Shown here one piece after another: positions 1 to 12,453 of a stretch of 64,000 nt of DNA. The translations under genes and the position numbers were made by a program. Positions within the stretch are counted from its first letter, which is position 1. Every line of letters begins with the position of its first letter. Source of the stretch: Anaerovorax sp. IOR16 (GTDB taxonomy: Bacteria; Bacillota; Clostridia; Peptostreptococcales; Anaerovoracaceae); assembly GCF_017168145.1 (NCBI RefSeq), contig NZ_JADQTL010000009.1, positions 806,001-870,000 of the forward strand, written 5' to 3'. Below the pieces are notes generated by a model that ran no database searches, was not told where the DNA came from, and saw nothing but the letters and a program-made list of their open reading frames with translations.

Positions 1-34
1 TTTACATTAATATAATTTAACAAAGAGGTGTATT

Positions 35-394
35 ATGAATCATTACTTATGGCTTGATGATTATTGTCAATCTTTTAAAGGAGCATTAAAAGAATTTAAA
101 GAAGAATGGCAAGCAACGAGATATTTAATTGGCGGAAAGATGTTTGCATTGCAAGGTGCAGATAATACAGGAAGACTCGTTATTACACTAAAGTTAAATC
201 CTGCTAATGGTAGCTTGCTCCGTCAACAATTTGAGGATATAATTCCCGGATATTATATGAATAAAGAGCATTGGAACTCGGTGTATCTTGATGGTGCAGT
301 TCCAGATGAAGTTCTAAAGGATATGATTAATGAATCATATACCACGGTATTAAATGCTTTACCGAAAAAAATACGTACTGAAATAATAAAATAG
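35..394 (+). CDS. MmcQ/YjbR family protein
   Basis: A 119-residue protein with the features of the MmcQ/YjbR (DUF419) family, a CyaY-like fold sometimes called DNA-binding. The pattern runs from a GGKMFAL strand near residue 34, through IPGYYMNKEHWNSV at about 70-83, to a C-terminal SYTTVLNALPKKIR segment, and the length of about 120 residues is normal for the family. The start has the ribosome binding site AAAGAGGTG eight bases upstream. The gene stands alone and is followed by a hairpin terminator. The biochemical role of the family is not established. Family confidence is high, function low. Confidence 0.85.
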   Translation: MNHYLWLDDYCQSFKGALKEFKEEWQATRYLIGGKMFALQGADNTGRLVITLKLNPANGSLLRQQFEDIIPGYYMNKEHWNSVYLDGAVPDEVLKDMINESYTTVLNALPKKIRTEIIK

Positions 395-413
395 AGTTGA
401 ATACAAGTATCGT

Positions 414-453
414 AAAACCTCCGCTTGTTCTTCATGAGTACGTGGAGTTTTTT
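414..453 (+). terminator. Probable intrinsic terminator
   Basis: AAAACcTCCGC pairs with GTGGAGTTTT (one bulged C) around a 17-nt loop and runs into TTTTTT. It lies 20 bases after the YjbR-like gene. Confidence 0.5.
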
Positions 454-500
454 CTAATTTTGCTATGAAATAGTCTAAAAAGTATAATGAGGTTTCACAA

Positions 501-1760
501 ATGGATAAAATAAGGATAAATCTAAAAGATTTTTTGTTGTGTATTTCGGATGCACAAGATCTTATGTCGCCAAAGCTTTCAAAACACCATCAGCAGGTTG
601 CTTATCTTTCATTTCGTTTGGCAGAAAAGATTAATCTTCCAATTGAACAGCAGAAAAATATCATTCTAGCAGCGTTGGTGCATGATATTGGTGCGCTTTC
701 TATGAAAGAAAGATTGGAAATTATTGAAACAGAGACAATACATGTGAACAAGCATGCAGTCATAGGTGCGAAGCTTTTAGAAGAATTTAAACCGTTGGAA
801 GAACCAGCACGGATTATTAAGTTTCATCATAAGTCGTGGGATAATGGGGCAGGTCGTAATTATAAAGGAGAAAAGGTGCCTTTAGAAAGCCATATTATAC
901 ACTTAGCAGATCGAACCTGTACCTTATTTAATACTGAGAGCAATGTCATATCGTTGCTTCCAAGAATCATTCAAAAAATCAGTAAACAAGCTAATACAGC
1001 TTTTGAACCAGAATTAGTGGATGCTTTGATTGAATTAAGTAAATATGAATACATATGGCTTGACTTAATGTCGCCGACGCCAATTGCAATGATTAATGAC
1101 ATCGGATTGTTTAATACACTTGTTTTAGAAATTGATGATATTATCGATCTTTCTTATATTTTTTCCCAGATTATTGATTTTCGAAGTCAATTTACCGCAC
1201 GACATTCAGCAGGTGTAGCCAAAACGGCTGAACAGCTTGCAAAACTAATCGGATTTTCTTCCTACGAGTGCAAAATGATGCTTATAGCCGGATACTTGCA
1301 TGATTTAGGTAAGATTGCAATTAATAATGACATCTTAGAAAAAAAAGGAATGCTTGATGAATATGAGTTTAATGAAATTCGTATGCATACATATCATACC
1401 TATCGTTTGCTTGAAAGGATTCCTCAATTTAATGTAGTCAATAAATGGGCATCGTATCATCATGAAACCTTAAGCGGAACCGGTTATCCGTTCCACATTC
1501 AAGGGGACAACCTGCCTTTAGGATCCAGAGTGATGGCTGTTGCTGATGTATTTACCGCTATAAAAGAAGATCGACCATATCGGTTAGGTATGAAAGATGA
1601 AGATGCAATGCAAGTATTAAAAGATATGGTTTTAAGTGGTGCACTTGATAAAAATATTGTAAAAGTATTAATTGATCATTATCATGAGATTAATCAGATA
1701 CGTGAACGTTTTCAGCTAGCTGCTGCTGAACGGTATAATAATTTTTTATCCTTTTTTTAA
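501..1760 (+). CDS. Tandem HD-GYP-like phosphodiesterase
   Basis: A 419-residue soluble protein with two HD-superfamily modules and no membrane segment. The N-terminal half carries HDIGALSMKE near residue 61 and HHKSWDNG near 111. The C-terminal half carries HDLGKIAIN near 267 and the HHETLSGTGYP / LPLGSRVMAVADVF / DRPYR block at about 320-355, which is the HD-GYP signature of cyclic-di-GMP phosphodiesterases. Both modules keep HD and HH pairs, so both might bind metals; the first lacks the GYP motif and may be regulatory. Together with the GGDEF protein at 34996 it suggests cyclic-di-GMP turnover. The gene converges on the hydrolase at 1779. Confidence 0.85.
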   Translation: MDKIRINLKDFLLCISDAQDLMSPKLSKHHQQVAYLSFRLAEKINLPIEQQKNIILAALVHDIGALSMKERLEIIETETIHVNKHAVIGAKLLEEFKPLEEPARIIKFHHKSWDNGAGRNYKGEKVPLESHIIHLADRTCTLFNTESNVISLLPRIIQKISKQANTAFEPELVDALIELSKYEYIWLDLMSPTPIAMINDIGLFNTLVLEIDDIIDLSYIFSQIIDFRSQFTARHSAGVAKTAEQLAKLIGFSSYECKMMLIAGYLHDLGKIAINNDILEKKGMLDEYEFNEIRMHTYHTYRLLERIPQFNVVNKWASYHHETLSGTGYPFHIQGDNLPLGSRVMAVADVFTAIKEDRPYRLGMKDEDAMQVLKDMVLSGALDKNIVKVLIDHYHEINQIRERFQLAAAERYNNFLSFF

Positions 1761-1762
1761 AT

Positions 1763-1787
1763 GATAAATCGCTCTTAGTTATTTATC
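1763..1787. terminator. Possible bidirectional terminator between convergent genes
   Basis: GATAAAT and ATTTATC form a 7-bp stem with an 11-nt loop. It lies between the two convergent stop codons and overlaps the end of the minus-strand gene. Confidence 0.35.
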
Positions 1788-2888
1788 TTCGGATTGCCCT
1801 CGGACTTCATCTTTTAAATTCTGCATAGCAAGGCGAATTAAAGAGAATATAGTTTTTCGAATGAACCATCTTGTTTCGTCATCAATGTTCTTAATGGCAG
1901 CGAGTGAAGTCACAGCCTTTTGCTGCCAGTTATCGGTTAAGTCATAATAGGTCTTGGCTTCCGTTGCTTTTACGACTTGATAGAGGGATTCGATAAACAT
2001 TTTTCTTTTTTCATCATCCAGAGAATTTAACCAGGCGTTAATGGCCTTGTTCAGAAGCAGAGCACTACCTGCTACTGTTTGTACGTATTCAAAATCATTA
2101 TCCTTTATGGCCCATGAGAATGGGTCATGCTGTAAAATTCCTATGCGGTTGCTTTTTACAACAGAGTAGGTATCGATATGCTGTAAAAGCATACCGACTA
2201 AAGCGGATTCCGGAAGAGTTTTATAAATGCGCTCTTTCATTATAGAATATTCTTTGCATTGAATTACCTCTTCCCGGAAGCCGGGACCATCGTGACTGAA
2301 AATGTGAGTAATTCTTTTCTGAGTTTCGGGGTCACATTTAATTCCGGAATAGACTGCAAGGTTTCCACCTTTAGAATGACCACCTACTTTTAAATCACAG
2401 GAAAACTGTTTTCCTATAAAATTTAAATAGGAAACGGCTTCTTCTTGAGACGGAATAGGAGTCAAAAAGGCCATATTAAAATCTTCTTTCCAGCCAACAA
2501 AAGAAGCATCTGTTCCACGATATGCCAAATAAGCCGTTTCGTCATCAAGAAGGAATGTAACGGCAGAAAATTGTTTTTCTGCTTCATAATCTAGTTTATT
2601 TACATAAAAACAAAGCTTTAAATTATGAAACCTTGGGCTTTTTAATAGCGCATTAAATAATTTTTGATTGCTTTCGCTGTCTCGTACATTGATAAATGCT
2701 GCATCCAAATTTTCTTTCTCTTTGATTTCTTTAAGATGTATCGGATCAGCGGCATTGGAGATGCTTGGTACGATTCCATCAAAATATAGGTACGCAAGTT
2801 GAGAAAGTACCAGACTGTCTACGGTATTAAAAGACTTTGATTGGAATGTTTCTTTAAATTCAGATACATAATCAATGATGTTTTTCAT
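1779..2888 (-). CDS. DUF2974 / Mbeg1-like alpha/beta hydrolase
   Basis: About 369 residues with a lipase-type alpha/beta-hydrolase fold. YLAYRGTD near residue 120 forms an oxyanion-side strand, and GGHSKGGNLA near 170 is the nucleophile elbow G-H-S-K-G. This G-H-S-K-G form and the length fit DUF2974 (Mbeg1-like), which is common in Clostridia. No signal peptide is visible, so the protein is probably cytoplasmic. An upstream in-frame GTG exists at 2903, but the ATG at 2888 has GGAAGGA seven bases before it and is the better start. The substrate is unknown. The gene is transcribed divergently from the AraC regulator at 3134. Confidence 0.8.
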   Translation of the reverse strand: MKNIIDYVSEFKETFQSKSFNTVDSLVLSQLAYLYFDGIVPSISNAADPIHLKEIKEKENLDAAFINVRDSESNQKLFNALLKSPRFHNLKLCFYVNKLDYEAEKQFSAVTFLLDDETAYLAYRGTDASFVGWKEDFNMAFLTPIPSQEEAVSYLNFIGKQFSCDLKVGGHSKGGNLAVYSGIKCDPETQKRITHIFSHDGPGFREEVIQCKEYSIMKERIYKTLPESALVGMLLQHIDTYSVVKSNRIGILQHDPFSWAIKDNDFEYVQTVAGSALLLNKAINAWLNSLDDEKRKMFIESLYQVVKATEAKTYYDLTDNWQQKAVTSLAAIKNIDDETRWFIRKTIFSLIRLAMQNLKDEVRGQSEDK

Positions 2889-3133
2889 AGAGTTTCCTTC
2901 CACAATATATTAAATTACCTTTGTTTTCCATAATTATTGGGTTTAAGCATTGAAGCATTTGATGATATTTACTATAATATACAAATAAGGGAAAATCAAT
3001 GAGTGAGTTTTTATTATATTTAGATTGTCTTTTTTTTGCCTTTTTCATGCTTTTTTATCTCTTTAAATTGTGCAGGAAAAGAGAGGTATGAAGAGTTATA
3101 TTGATCTATACTTTATGGTAAGGAGTTGACTGA

Positions 3134-3988
3134 ATGGAATGGATTGAACGCTTAAATGGTGCAGTGAGTTACATTGAGGAGCATTTGACAGATCACATTG
3201 ATTATGATCAAGCGGCAAAAATTGCTTGCTGCTCGGTATATCATTTTCAAAGGATGTTTTCCTATATCGCAGATGTATCGCTTTCCGAATACATTCGAAG
3301 AAGACGTATGACAATGGCAGCGGTTGACTTGCAAAGTGGTGAGGATAAAGTCGTCGATGTTGCTATAAAGTTTGGGTATGATTCACCAACTGCATTTAAT
3401 CGAGCGTTTCAAAGTGTACATGGCGTTGCGCCTTCCCAAGCCAAAAAAGAGGGTGTAACTTTAAAAGCATTTCCACCGATCAGCTTCAAAATTACTATTA
3501 AAGGAGAGGTTGAAATGAATTATCGGATTGAAAAAAAAGAAGCGTTTCGTATTGTTGGTGTTTCTGAACCGCTTTATCGAGAGGTTGAGAAAAATTTTGA
3601 GATAGTGCCACAAATGTGGCAAAGGATTGCAATGAATGGAACGATTGAAAAGTTAGTTTCTATGGTAGATGGACAGCCGGGGGGCGTACTTGGTGTAAGC
3701 TTATGCAATGAGCAGGAAGATTGGAAATATTATATTGCGGTTACAAGTAATAAAGTGATTGACGATTCCCTAGAAGAATATACAGTTCCAGCTGCAACTT
3801 GGGCTATTTTTTCTGGAGAAGGTCCTATGCCACATTCAATACAAGAGATGGAAAAGAGAATCATAACGGAATGGTTTCCAACATCGGGATATGAATATGG
3901 CAATGCACCTGACATTGAAGTGTATCTCAATGCAGATCCCCAAAATGCAAAATTTGAAATTTGGGTCCCGGTTATAAAAAAAGCATAA
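3134..3988 (+). CDS. AraC-family regulator with GyrI-like effector domain
   Basis: A 284-residue transcription factor. Residues 5-105 are an AraC/XylS double helix-turn-helix domain (YHFQRMFSYIADVSLSEYIR, then VAIKFGYDSPTAFNRAFQSVHGVAPSQA in pieces). Residues 130-284 are a GyrI-like/SOUL small-molecule-binding domain, ending in EIWVPVIKKA. This resembles the Rob/TipA-type layout used in multidrug or stress sensing. A ribosome binding site AAGGAG precedes the ATG. A paralogue with the same layout is at 13624. It may control the CAT-like gene 72 bp downstream on the same strand, but that is inference. Confidence 0.88.
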   Translation: MEWIERLNGAVSYIEEHLTDHIDYDQAAKIACCSVYHFQRMFSYIADVSLSEYIRRRRMTMAAVDLQSGEDKVVDVAIKFGYDSPTAFNRAFQSVHGVAPSQAKKEGVTLKAFPPISFKITIKGEVEMNYRIEKKEAFRIVGVSEPLYREVEKNFEIVPQMWQRIAMNGTIEKLVSMVDGQPGGVLGVSLCNEQEDWKYYIAVTSNKVIDDSLEEYTVPAATWAIFSGEGPMPHSIQEMEKRIITEWFPTSGYEYGNAPDIEVYLNADPQNAKFEIWVPVIKKA

Positions 3989-4059
3989 AACTCTCTACGG
4001 AGCGTTGATTGAATTCTTAACCTTCTATGTTTAACCTTAAAGCATGGAGGTAATGAATT

Positions 4060-4719
4060 ATGAAAAATAGGAGCTTTTATCCGATTGATATGCAAAAATG
4101 GCCGATGGCACAAATGTTTCACTACTATACGAAAATGGCACCGACGACCTATACTCTAAATGTAAATATGGATGTTACCGTTCTTAGGAACACATTAAAG
4201 GAGAAAGGGTATAAATTTTTTCCTACATATTTATATTTAGTAACTAGAGCAATTGGAAAACAAAAAGAATTTCGTGTTGGTCTAAAAGATGGAGTTTTAG
4301 GTTATTGGGATTGCTTGACTCCCACATATCCTCAATTTCATGAAGATGATAAAACAACGTCTTTGCTATGGACGCAATACGATGAGAATTTTTTAGTCTT
4401 TTATAACCAATATATTGAGGATACAGGAAAGTATGGTAATAGTCACGGTATTCTTTCATCGAAAGGTTTACCCTTACCAAATGCATATGTTATATCCTGT
4501 ATCCCTTGGTTTACATTTAATAGTTTTTCACTGCATAATCATGGACTCAAAGATTATTATTTTCCCAGCTTTGAGGCAGGAGGATTTATAGAGTCAAACA
4601 GTAGAATACTGATGCCTTTATCGGTTACCGTTCATCACGCAACCATCGAAGGATATCATTTAAAGGTATTTTTTAAAGAATTGCAAAGAACAATGGATCA
4701 TCCAGAAGAATGGCTTTAA
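4060..4719 (+). CDS. Chloramphenicol acetyltransferase-like protein (CatA-type fold)
   Basis: At 219 residues it has the full length of a trimeric type-A chloramphenicol acetyltransferase. It retains YPIDMQKW at the N-terminus, the FRVG..DG..GYWD core, SCIPWFTFNSF near 146-156 and the active-site segment HHATIEGYH at 192-200. In classical CAT the segment reads HHxxxDG; here the Asp is Glu (E197), a conservative but notable change beside the catalytic His193. The gene has a good ribosome binding site (TGGAGG). It follows the AraC/GyrI regulator, suggesting a drug-response pair. Whether it acetylates chloramphenicol cannot be judged from sequence. Confidence 0.85.
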   Translation: MKNRSFYPIDMQKWPMAQMFHYYTKMAPTTYTLNVNMDVTVLRNTLKEKGYKFFPTYLYLVTRAIGKQKEFRVGLKDGVLGYWDCLTPTYPQFHEDDKTTSLLWTQYDENFLVFYNQYIEDTGKYGNSHGILSSKGLPLPNAYVISCIPWFTFNSFSLHNHGLKDYYFPSFEAGGFIESNSRILMPLSVTVHHATIEGYHLKVFFKELQRTMDHPEEWL

Positions 4720-4788
4720 GGATTAAATTTTTTATATTATACTTTTTGTAAACAATTATTCAATAAGAACGAAAAGGAGAAGATTATT

Positions 4789-5616
4789 ATGGAACTTAAA
4801 AACATTTATGCGGTTTATTTCAGTGCCACAGGTACTACGGAAAAAATTGTAACACGGATTGCGAAAGGTTTAAGTGAAAAAATGAAACTTCCTATTTCGA
4901 ATATTGATTTTACGTTACCAAAAGTACGAGAAGAAAAGCTGCAATTTTCTGCGGAAGACATTGTTGTTTTCGGAACACCGGTTTACGCAGGTCGAGTTCC
5001 GAATGTACTTTTACCGTATTTAACCAATAACATACAAGGGAATGATGCATTGGCCATACCGATTGTTTTGTATGGCAATCGCAACTATGACGATGCTTTA
5101 ATTGAGCTTCGCAATATTTTAGAAGAAAATAAATTTCATACGATTGGTGGGGGAGCTTTTATTGGAGAGCATTCCTTTTCCTATACCTTGGCTGCACATA
5201 GACCGGATGATAACGATATAAAAATAGCAGATGAATTTACAGAGAAAATTTGTACATATATACATGGACTGAGTGAAACGCCATCAACTCCGGCTTTTGT
5301 AGAAGGAGAAGAACCAATTCGACCGTATTATACACCAAGGGATCGTAAAGGAAACCCTGTAAATATTTTAAAGGTTAAACCGAAAACAAAGGATAGCTGT
5401 ACCCAATGTGGAATTTGTGCAGAGGTTTGTCCTATGGGTTCTATTAGCCGTGAGGATGTAACGCAGTATATTGGTATTTGCATCAAATGTGGAGCATGTG
5501 TAAAAAAGTGTCCTGAGGGTGCAAAATACTATGATGACGAAAAGTATCTTTATCATCAACATGAATTGGAAGATGGATTCGCAAGGCGTGCTGAGCCAGA
5601 ACTTTTTATTGGGTAA
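4789..5616 (+). CDS. EFR1-type flavodoxin/ferredoxin fusion protein
   Basis: A 275-residue redox protein. The first ~170 residues are a flavodoxin-like domain with the FMN phosphate loop SATGTTEKI at 12-20. The C-terminal part has two [4Fe-4S] ferredoxin motifs, CTQCGICAEVCP (about 204-215) and CIKCGACVKKCP (about 228-239). This matches the EFR1 family of anaerobe electron-transfer proteins. No signal or membrane segment is present, so it is cytoplasmic. Its electron donor and acceptor are not indicated by neighbours. A second member is at 23874. Confidence 0.9.
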   Translation: MELKNIYAVYFSATGTTEKIVTRIAKGLSEKMKLPISNIDFTLPKVREEKLQFSAEDIVVFGTPVYAGRVPNVLLPYLTNNIQGNDALAIPIVLYGNRNYDDALIELRNILEENKFHTIGGGAFIGEHSFSYTLAAHRPDDNDIKIADEFTEKICTYIHGLSETPSTPAFVEGEEPIRPYYTPRDRKGNPVNILKVKPKTKDSCTQCGICAEVCPMGSISREDVTQYIGICIKCGACVKKCPEGAKYYDDEKYLYHQHELEDGFARRAEPELFIG

Positions 5617-5653
5617 TTCAGGAGTAGATTGAGTTAGGGATGGGAGAAGAATT

Positions 5654-6112
5654 ATGAAGTTTCAGTTGGCACTTTTAGCCGTAAAGAGTGTTGGAGTTTC
5701 TAAAAAATTTTATGGGGAATTGTTTAATCAAACAGTTACCCTTGATTTAGGAAGAAATGTGACCTTTAGTGGGGGATTTGCAATACAAGAAGATTTTGAT
5801 TGGTTAACAAACATTCCGACAGACTCGGTGCTTCAAAAATCACATAATATGGAGCTGTATTTTGAAGTCGAAGACTTTGATGGTTTTATTCAAAGATTAG
5901 AATCATATCCGAATATTGTATATGTGCATGAACCAAAGATGCATGAATGGAAACAAAGGGTAGTTCGTATTTATGATCCGGATTATCATATGATTGAAAT
6001 TGGAGAATCTATGGCGGTCATTGCAAAAAGATATATATCACAAGGACATTCGATAGAGGAAACGGCAGAAATAATCCAACATCCTGTCGAGTTTGTAAAA
6101 GCATGCCTGTAA
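5654..6112 (+). CDS. Glyoxalase/bleomycin-resistance (VOC) family protein with C-terminal extension
   Basis: A 152-residue protein. Residues 1-115 form the VOC beta-alpha-beta-beta-beta pattern, with HNMELYFEVEDFDGFI near 70-85 and VRIYDPDYHMIEIGESM near 104-118; the last Glu is a typical metal ligand position. A C-terminal helical tail (AVIAKRYISQGHSIEETAEI) of about 35 residues resembles a small helix-turn-helix seen in some clostridial VOC proteins. The start has GGGAGAAG upstream. The gene is followed by a strong hairpin terminator. The substrate is unknown. Confidence 0.8.
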   Translation: MKFQLALLAVKSVGVSKKFYGELFNQTVTLDLGRNVTFSGGFAIQEDFDWLTNIPTDSVLQKSHNMELYFEVEDFDGFIQRLESYPNIVYVHEPKMHEWKQRVVRIYDPDYHMIEIGESMAVIAKRYISQGHSIEETAEIIQHPVEFVKACL

Positions 6113-6150
6113 TATTAATAAATTAGAACAATTCAATATGATTCGGCTTC

Positions 6151-6181
6151 GGCATAGTATTTTTTACTATGTCGTTTTATT
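6151..6181 (+). terminator. Intrinsic terminator
   Basis: GCATAGTA pairs with TACTATGT around a short T-rich loop and is followed by a T-rich tail. It ends transcription of the VOC gene ahead of the rRNA operon. Confidence 0.7.
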
Positions 6182-6268
6182 TTCTATGCGGATAATATGC
6201 AGGCAAATATATTCAATATGTATTTTAATTAATGTTATTTTCTATATATATGAAAGGAAAATAACCAT

Positions 6269-6480
6269 GAAGAATTTAAATATATAAAACGTATGATACA
6301 TTTGCCTTTTACTGAAGAATTTTTTGATGTTGTAATAAATCCTAATATAAAATGTAGTCCTCCTATTAATACGCTTTATGATTAAATGAAATGTTTTGAT
6401 GAGGCTTGAGAAGATTGGTTAGACTGCGATAATGAAATTGTAAATAAAAAAGTGAAATATTATAAAAAAGTAGTTGACAG
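6269..6480 (+). pseudogene. Possible decayed coding remnant upstream of the rRNA operon
   Basis: In the frame starting at 6269 a 38-codon stretch reads like protein (for example MIHLPFTEEFFDVV) up to TAA at 6383, then continues after it with one TGA at 6407 through EDWLDCDNEIVN. An ATG at 6267 with AAAGGA upstream is one base out of frame. This looks like a small gene with a frameshift and stops. I do not recognise the family, and the 3' part runs into rRNA promoter P1. It may simply be noncoding sequence. Confidence 0.25.
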
Positions 6481-6502
6481 AGAAGGCATAACTTGCTATT
6501 AT
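6474..6502 (+). promoter_or_regulatory. rRNA operon promoter P1
   Basis: TTGACA (6474-6479), a 17-bp spacer, then TATTAT (6497-6502) preceded by TGc, an extended -10. The discriminator region resembles that of P2. Confidence 0.85.
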
Positions 6503-6602
6503 AGTTAAGCTGTCTCGTGAAGGCGGTTGAATGAAAACCTTGATTGGTTTTTCATCAACTGAATGAGCACCACAAAAAAAATGTCGAAAAACAAAAAAGT
6601 GG

Positions 6603-6631
6603 TTGACAGAAATGCCAAAACTTGGTATTAT
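6603..6631 (+). promoter_or_regulatory. rRNA operon promoter P2
   Basis: TTGACA (6603-6608), a 17-bp spacer and TATTAT (6626-6631) with TGg before the -10. It shares extended sequence with P1, including AAGCTGT.TCGT just downstream of the -10, so the promoters probably arose by tandem duplication. Confidence 0.85.
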
Positions 6632-6746
6632 AAATAAGCTGTTTCGTAAAGAACGAAGCAGTAAAACGGTGATTAAAAGTGAAAAGAATTACTTTTGAAC
6701 GCCAAGGCAGGGACCACGAAAAAAGTTGAAAAACAGAAAAAAGTGG

Positions 6747-6775
6747 TTGACAAAATGAGCACAGAGAGCTATAAT
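6747..6775 (+). promoter_or_regulatory. rRNA operon promoter P3
   Basis: TTGACA (6747-6752), a 17-bp spacer and consensus TATAAT (6770-6775). It is the strongest of the three by consensus. The upstream AAAACAGAAAAAAGTGG matches the segment upstream of P2. Confidence 0.88.
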
Positions 6776-7197
6776 AAAAAAGTTCCGTCAAGACGGAGCG
6801 GCGCTTGAAAAAAGCGCATCGGACGATAAAAATCTACAAATTAAAGTTTGTGATTTTTCAGTCCAGAGCCTTCTAGCATTTGCGCATTGCACAAATGAAG
6901 ATAGGTTCACGAACCTTGAAAACTCCATAGTGTAGAAATTGAGTCAAAGAGATTTTTAAGTAAATCTCAAACGTCGAAACAGTGCAAACTGACAGAGACG
7001 AAAAAGACTTAAGTACAAAAACAATCTGCAAAAGATTGGTAAGAAACATTCAATGAATTGGATGGATCTTCGTACAATTTCTTAAAAACAATAATTTCAG
7101 ATTCGTATGCAAATATGAAATGAAAAAAAGAAGCGAAACGCAATGCGTTTGGCTGAGCTAGATTTGAAGGCTCCGTAAGGAGCGTTTAGATACCAAA
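6776..7197 (+). other. rRNA operon leader
   Basis: This gene-free stretch is the transcribed leader. It holds a boxA-like ACCTTGAAAACT (6913-6924), repeated before 23S at 8868-8879, the 5' arm of the pre-16S processing stem (6921-6941) and small hairpins near 7136-7150 (AAACGCaatGCGTTT) and 7169-7184 (GGCTCCgtaaGGAGC). I see no coding potential. Confidence 0.7.
6921..6941 (+). other. Pre-16S processing stem, 5' arm
   Basis: This 21-nt segment is complementary, with one unpaired base, to 8730-8750 beyond the 16S 3' end. The two arms bracket the 16S gene as in RNase III processing stems. Confidence 0.8.
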
Positions 7198-8723
<1,526 letters not shown>

Positions 8724-8729
8724 AGACTA

Positions 8730-8750
8730 CAATTTCTACACTATGAGTTT
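8730..8750 (+). other. Pre-16S processing stem, 3' arm
   Basis: It pairs with 6921-6941 across the whole 16S gene; 20 of 21 bases are compatible. Confidence 0.8.
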
Positions 8751-8767
8751 ATATATATTTTATATAT

Positions 8768-8843
8768 GGGGAATTAGCTCAGCTGGGAGAGCACCTGCCT
8801 TGCACGCAGGGGGTCAAGAGTTCGATCCTCTTATTCTCCACCA
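8768..8843 (+). tRNA. tRNA-Ala (anticodon UGC)
   Basis: A 76-nt cloverleaf. The acceptor GGGGAAT pairs with ATTCTCC, the D arm is GCTCagctgggaGAGC, the anticodon stem CCTGC/GCAGG holds loop CTTGCAC with anticodon TGC, the T-loop is GTTCGATC, and CCA is encoded. It is the only tRNA in the 16S-23S spacer; no tRNA-Ile is present. Confidence 0.98.
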
Positions 8844-8865
8844 TACACCGCAAGGTGTAAGTTAT

Positions 8866-8889
8866 GTACCTTGAAAACTGAACAATGTA
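8866..8889 (+). other. Pre-23S processing stem, 5' arm
   Basis: GTACCTTGAAAACTGAACAATGTA region; complementary, with G-U pairs, to 12043-12066 after the 23S 3' end. Confidence 0.8.
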
Positions 8890-9126
8890 AATCTTAAAAT
8901 TCAAATTAAGACGAAATCGAGAGCACTTGTCGAAAGACAAGAGCAAAACAGTAAGTAAAAACTAAGACAGTCTTTTCGAGAGCAATTCGGAAACGAATGT
9001 TCAGGAAAAAACTGCATAGGGTTTACTACAATTTCAAATTAATTTAACCGAGAAACCAGAAAATTACTAAGTTTTTTAACATAGTATTAAAATTAGTCCA
9101 TAATTACTCAGTGGACGATTCACTTA

Positions 9127-12016
<2,890 letters not shown>

Positions 12017-12042
12017 TGGTTTCAAGTAAGAAGTAAAAAGAT

Positions 12043-12066
12043 TACATTGTTTGGTTTTGAGGGTAC
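12043..12066 (+). other. Pre-23S processing stem, 3' arm
   Basis: It pairs with 8866-8889 and so brackets 23S. Confidence 0.8.
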
Positions 12067-12082
12067 TAACCTTCAAAAAAAT

Positions 12083-12196
12083 CTGGTGACTATAGCAAGG
12101 AGGTCACACCTGTTCCCATATCGAACACAGTAGTTAAGCTCCTTTGCGCTGATGGTACTTGGCGGGCAGCTGCCTGGGAGAGTAGGACGTCGCCAG
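12083..12196 (+). rRNA. rrf: 5S ribosomal RNA
   Basis: About 114-116 nt. The terminal helix CTGGTGAC pairs with GTCGCCAG. The internal GTTCCCATATCGAACACAG and the GATGGTACTTGGCGGG loop E/helix IV are typical. Confidence 0.95.
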
Positions 12197-12205
12197 TTTA
12201 AAAAA

Positions 12206-12237
12206 AGAAGTTATCTTTTGATAGCTTCTTTTTTTTA
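12206..12237 (+). terminator. rRNA operon terminator
   Basis: GAAGTTATC pairs with GATAGCTTC (one G-U) around TTTT and is followed by eight T. It lies 10 nt after 5S. Confidence 0.85.
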
Positions 12238-12284
12238 TATATGAGAATTCTAATTTCATAGATAATTATCCGCCAAGTACCTAC
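12230..12284 (+). repeat. 55-bp direct repeat, copy 1 (post-rRNA)
   Basis: It matches 12584-12638 with one mismatch (ATA versus ACA near position 29). Its last part (12270-12281) is the reverse complement of the 5S segment GGTACTTGGCGG at 12153-12164. Confidence 0.9.
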
Positions 12285-12308
12285 CATAATTTATTCGGCG
12301 GGAAGGTG

Positions 12309-12346
12309 CCCATTTTCCGCAGTCTTAAGCTGCAATGGAAAATGGG
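12309..12346 (+). other. Hairpin between repeat copy 1 and the 5S fragment
   Basis: CCCATTTTCC-GCAG pairs with CTGC-GGAAAATGGG around TCTTAAG, with an unpaired AAT. No T-run follows. It looks like a structured repeat remnant rather than a terminator. Confidence 0.6.
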
Positions 12347-12375
12347 ACAGCGAAGCGAAGCGGAGGAGTGAGCCA

Positions 12376-12412
12376 TTGGCGAACGTTGCCTGGGAGAGTA
12401 GGACGTCGCCAG
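12376..12412 (+). pseudogene. Partial 5S rRNA (3' end duplicate)
   Basis: Twenty-six bases at 12387-12412 (from TGCCTGGGAG to CGCCAG) are identical to the 3' end of the 5S gene, preceded by a diverged TTGGCG. The 5' two thirds of 5S are absent. A separate terminator follows, as after a real 5S gene. Confidence 0.85.
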
Positions 12413-12423
12413 TTTTAAGTGAG

Positions 12424-12453
12424 AGCAGTTCTTGAAAAAGAGCTGCTTTTTTC
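12424..12453 (+). terminator. Terminator after the 5S fragment
   Basis: AGCAGTTCTT pairs with AAGAGCTGCT around GAAA and runs into TTTTTT. It is a second rRNA-type terminator behind the truncated 5S. Confidence 0.8.
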
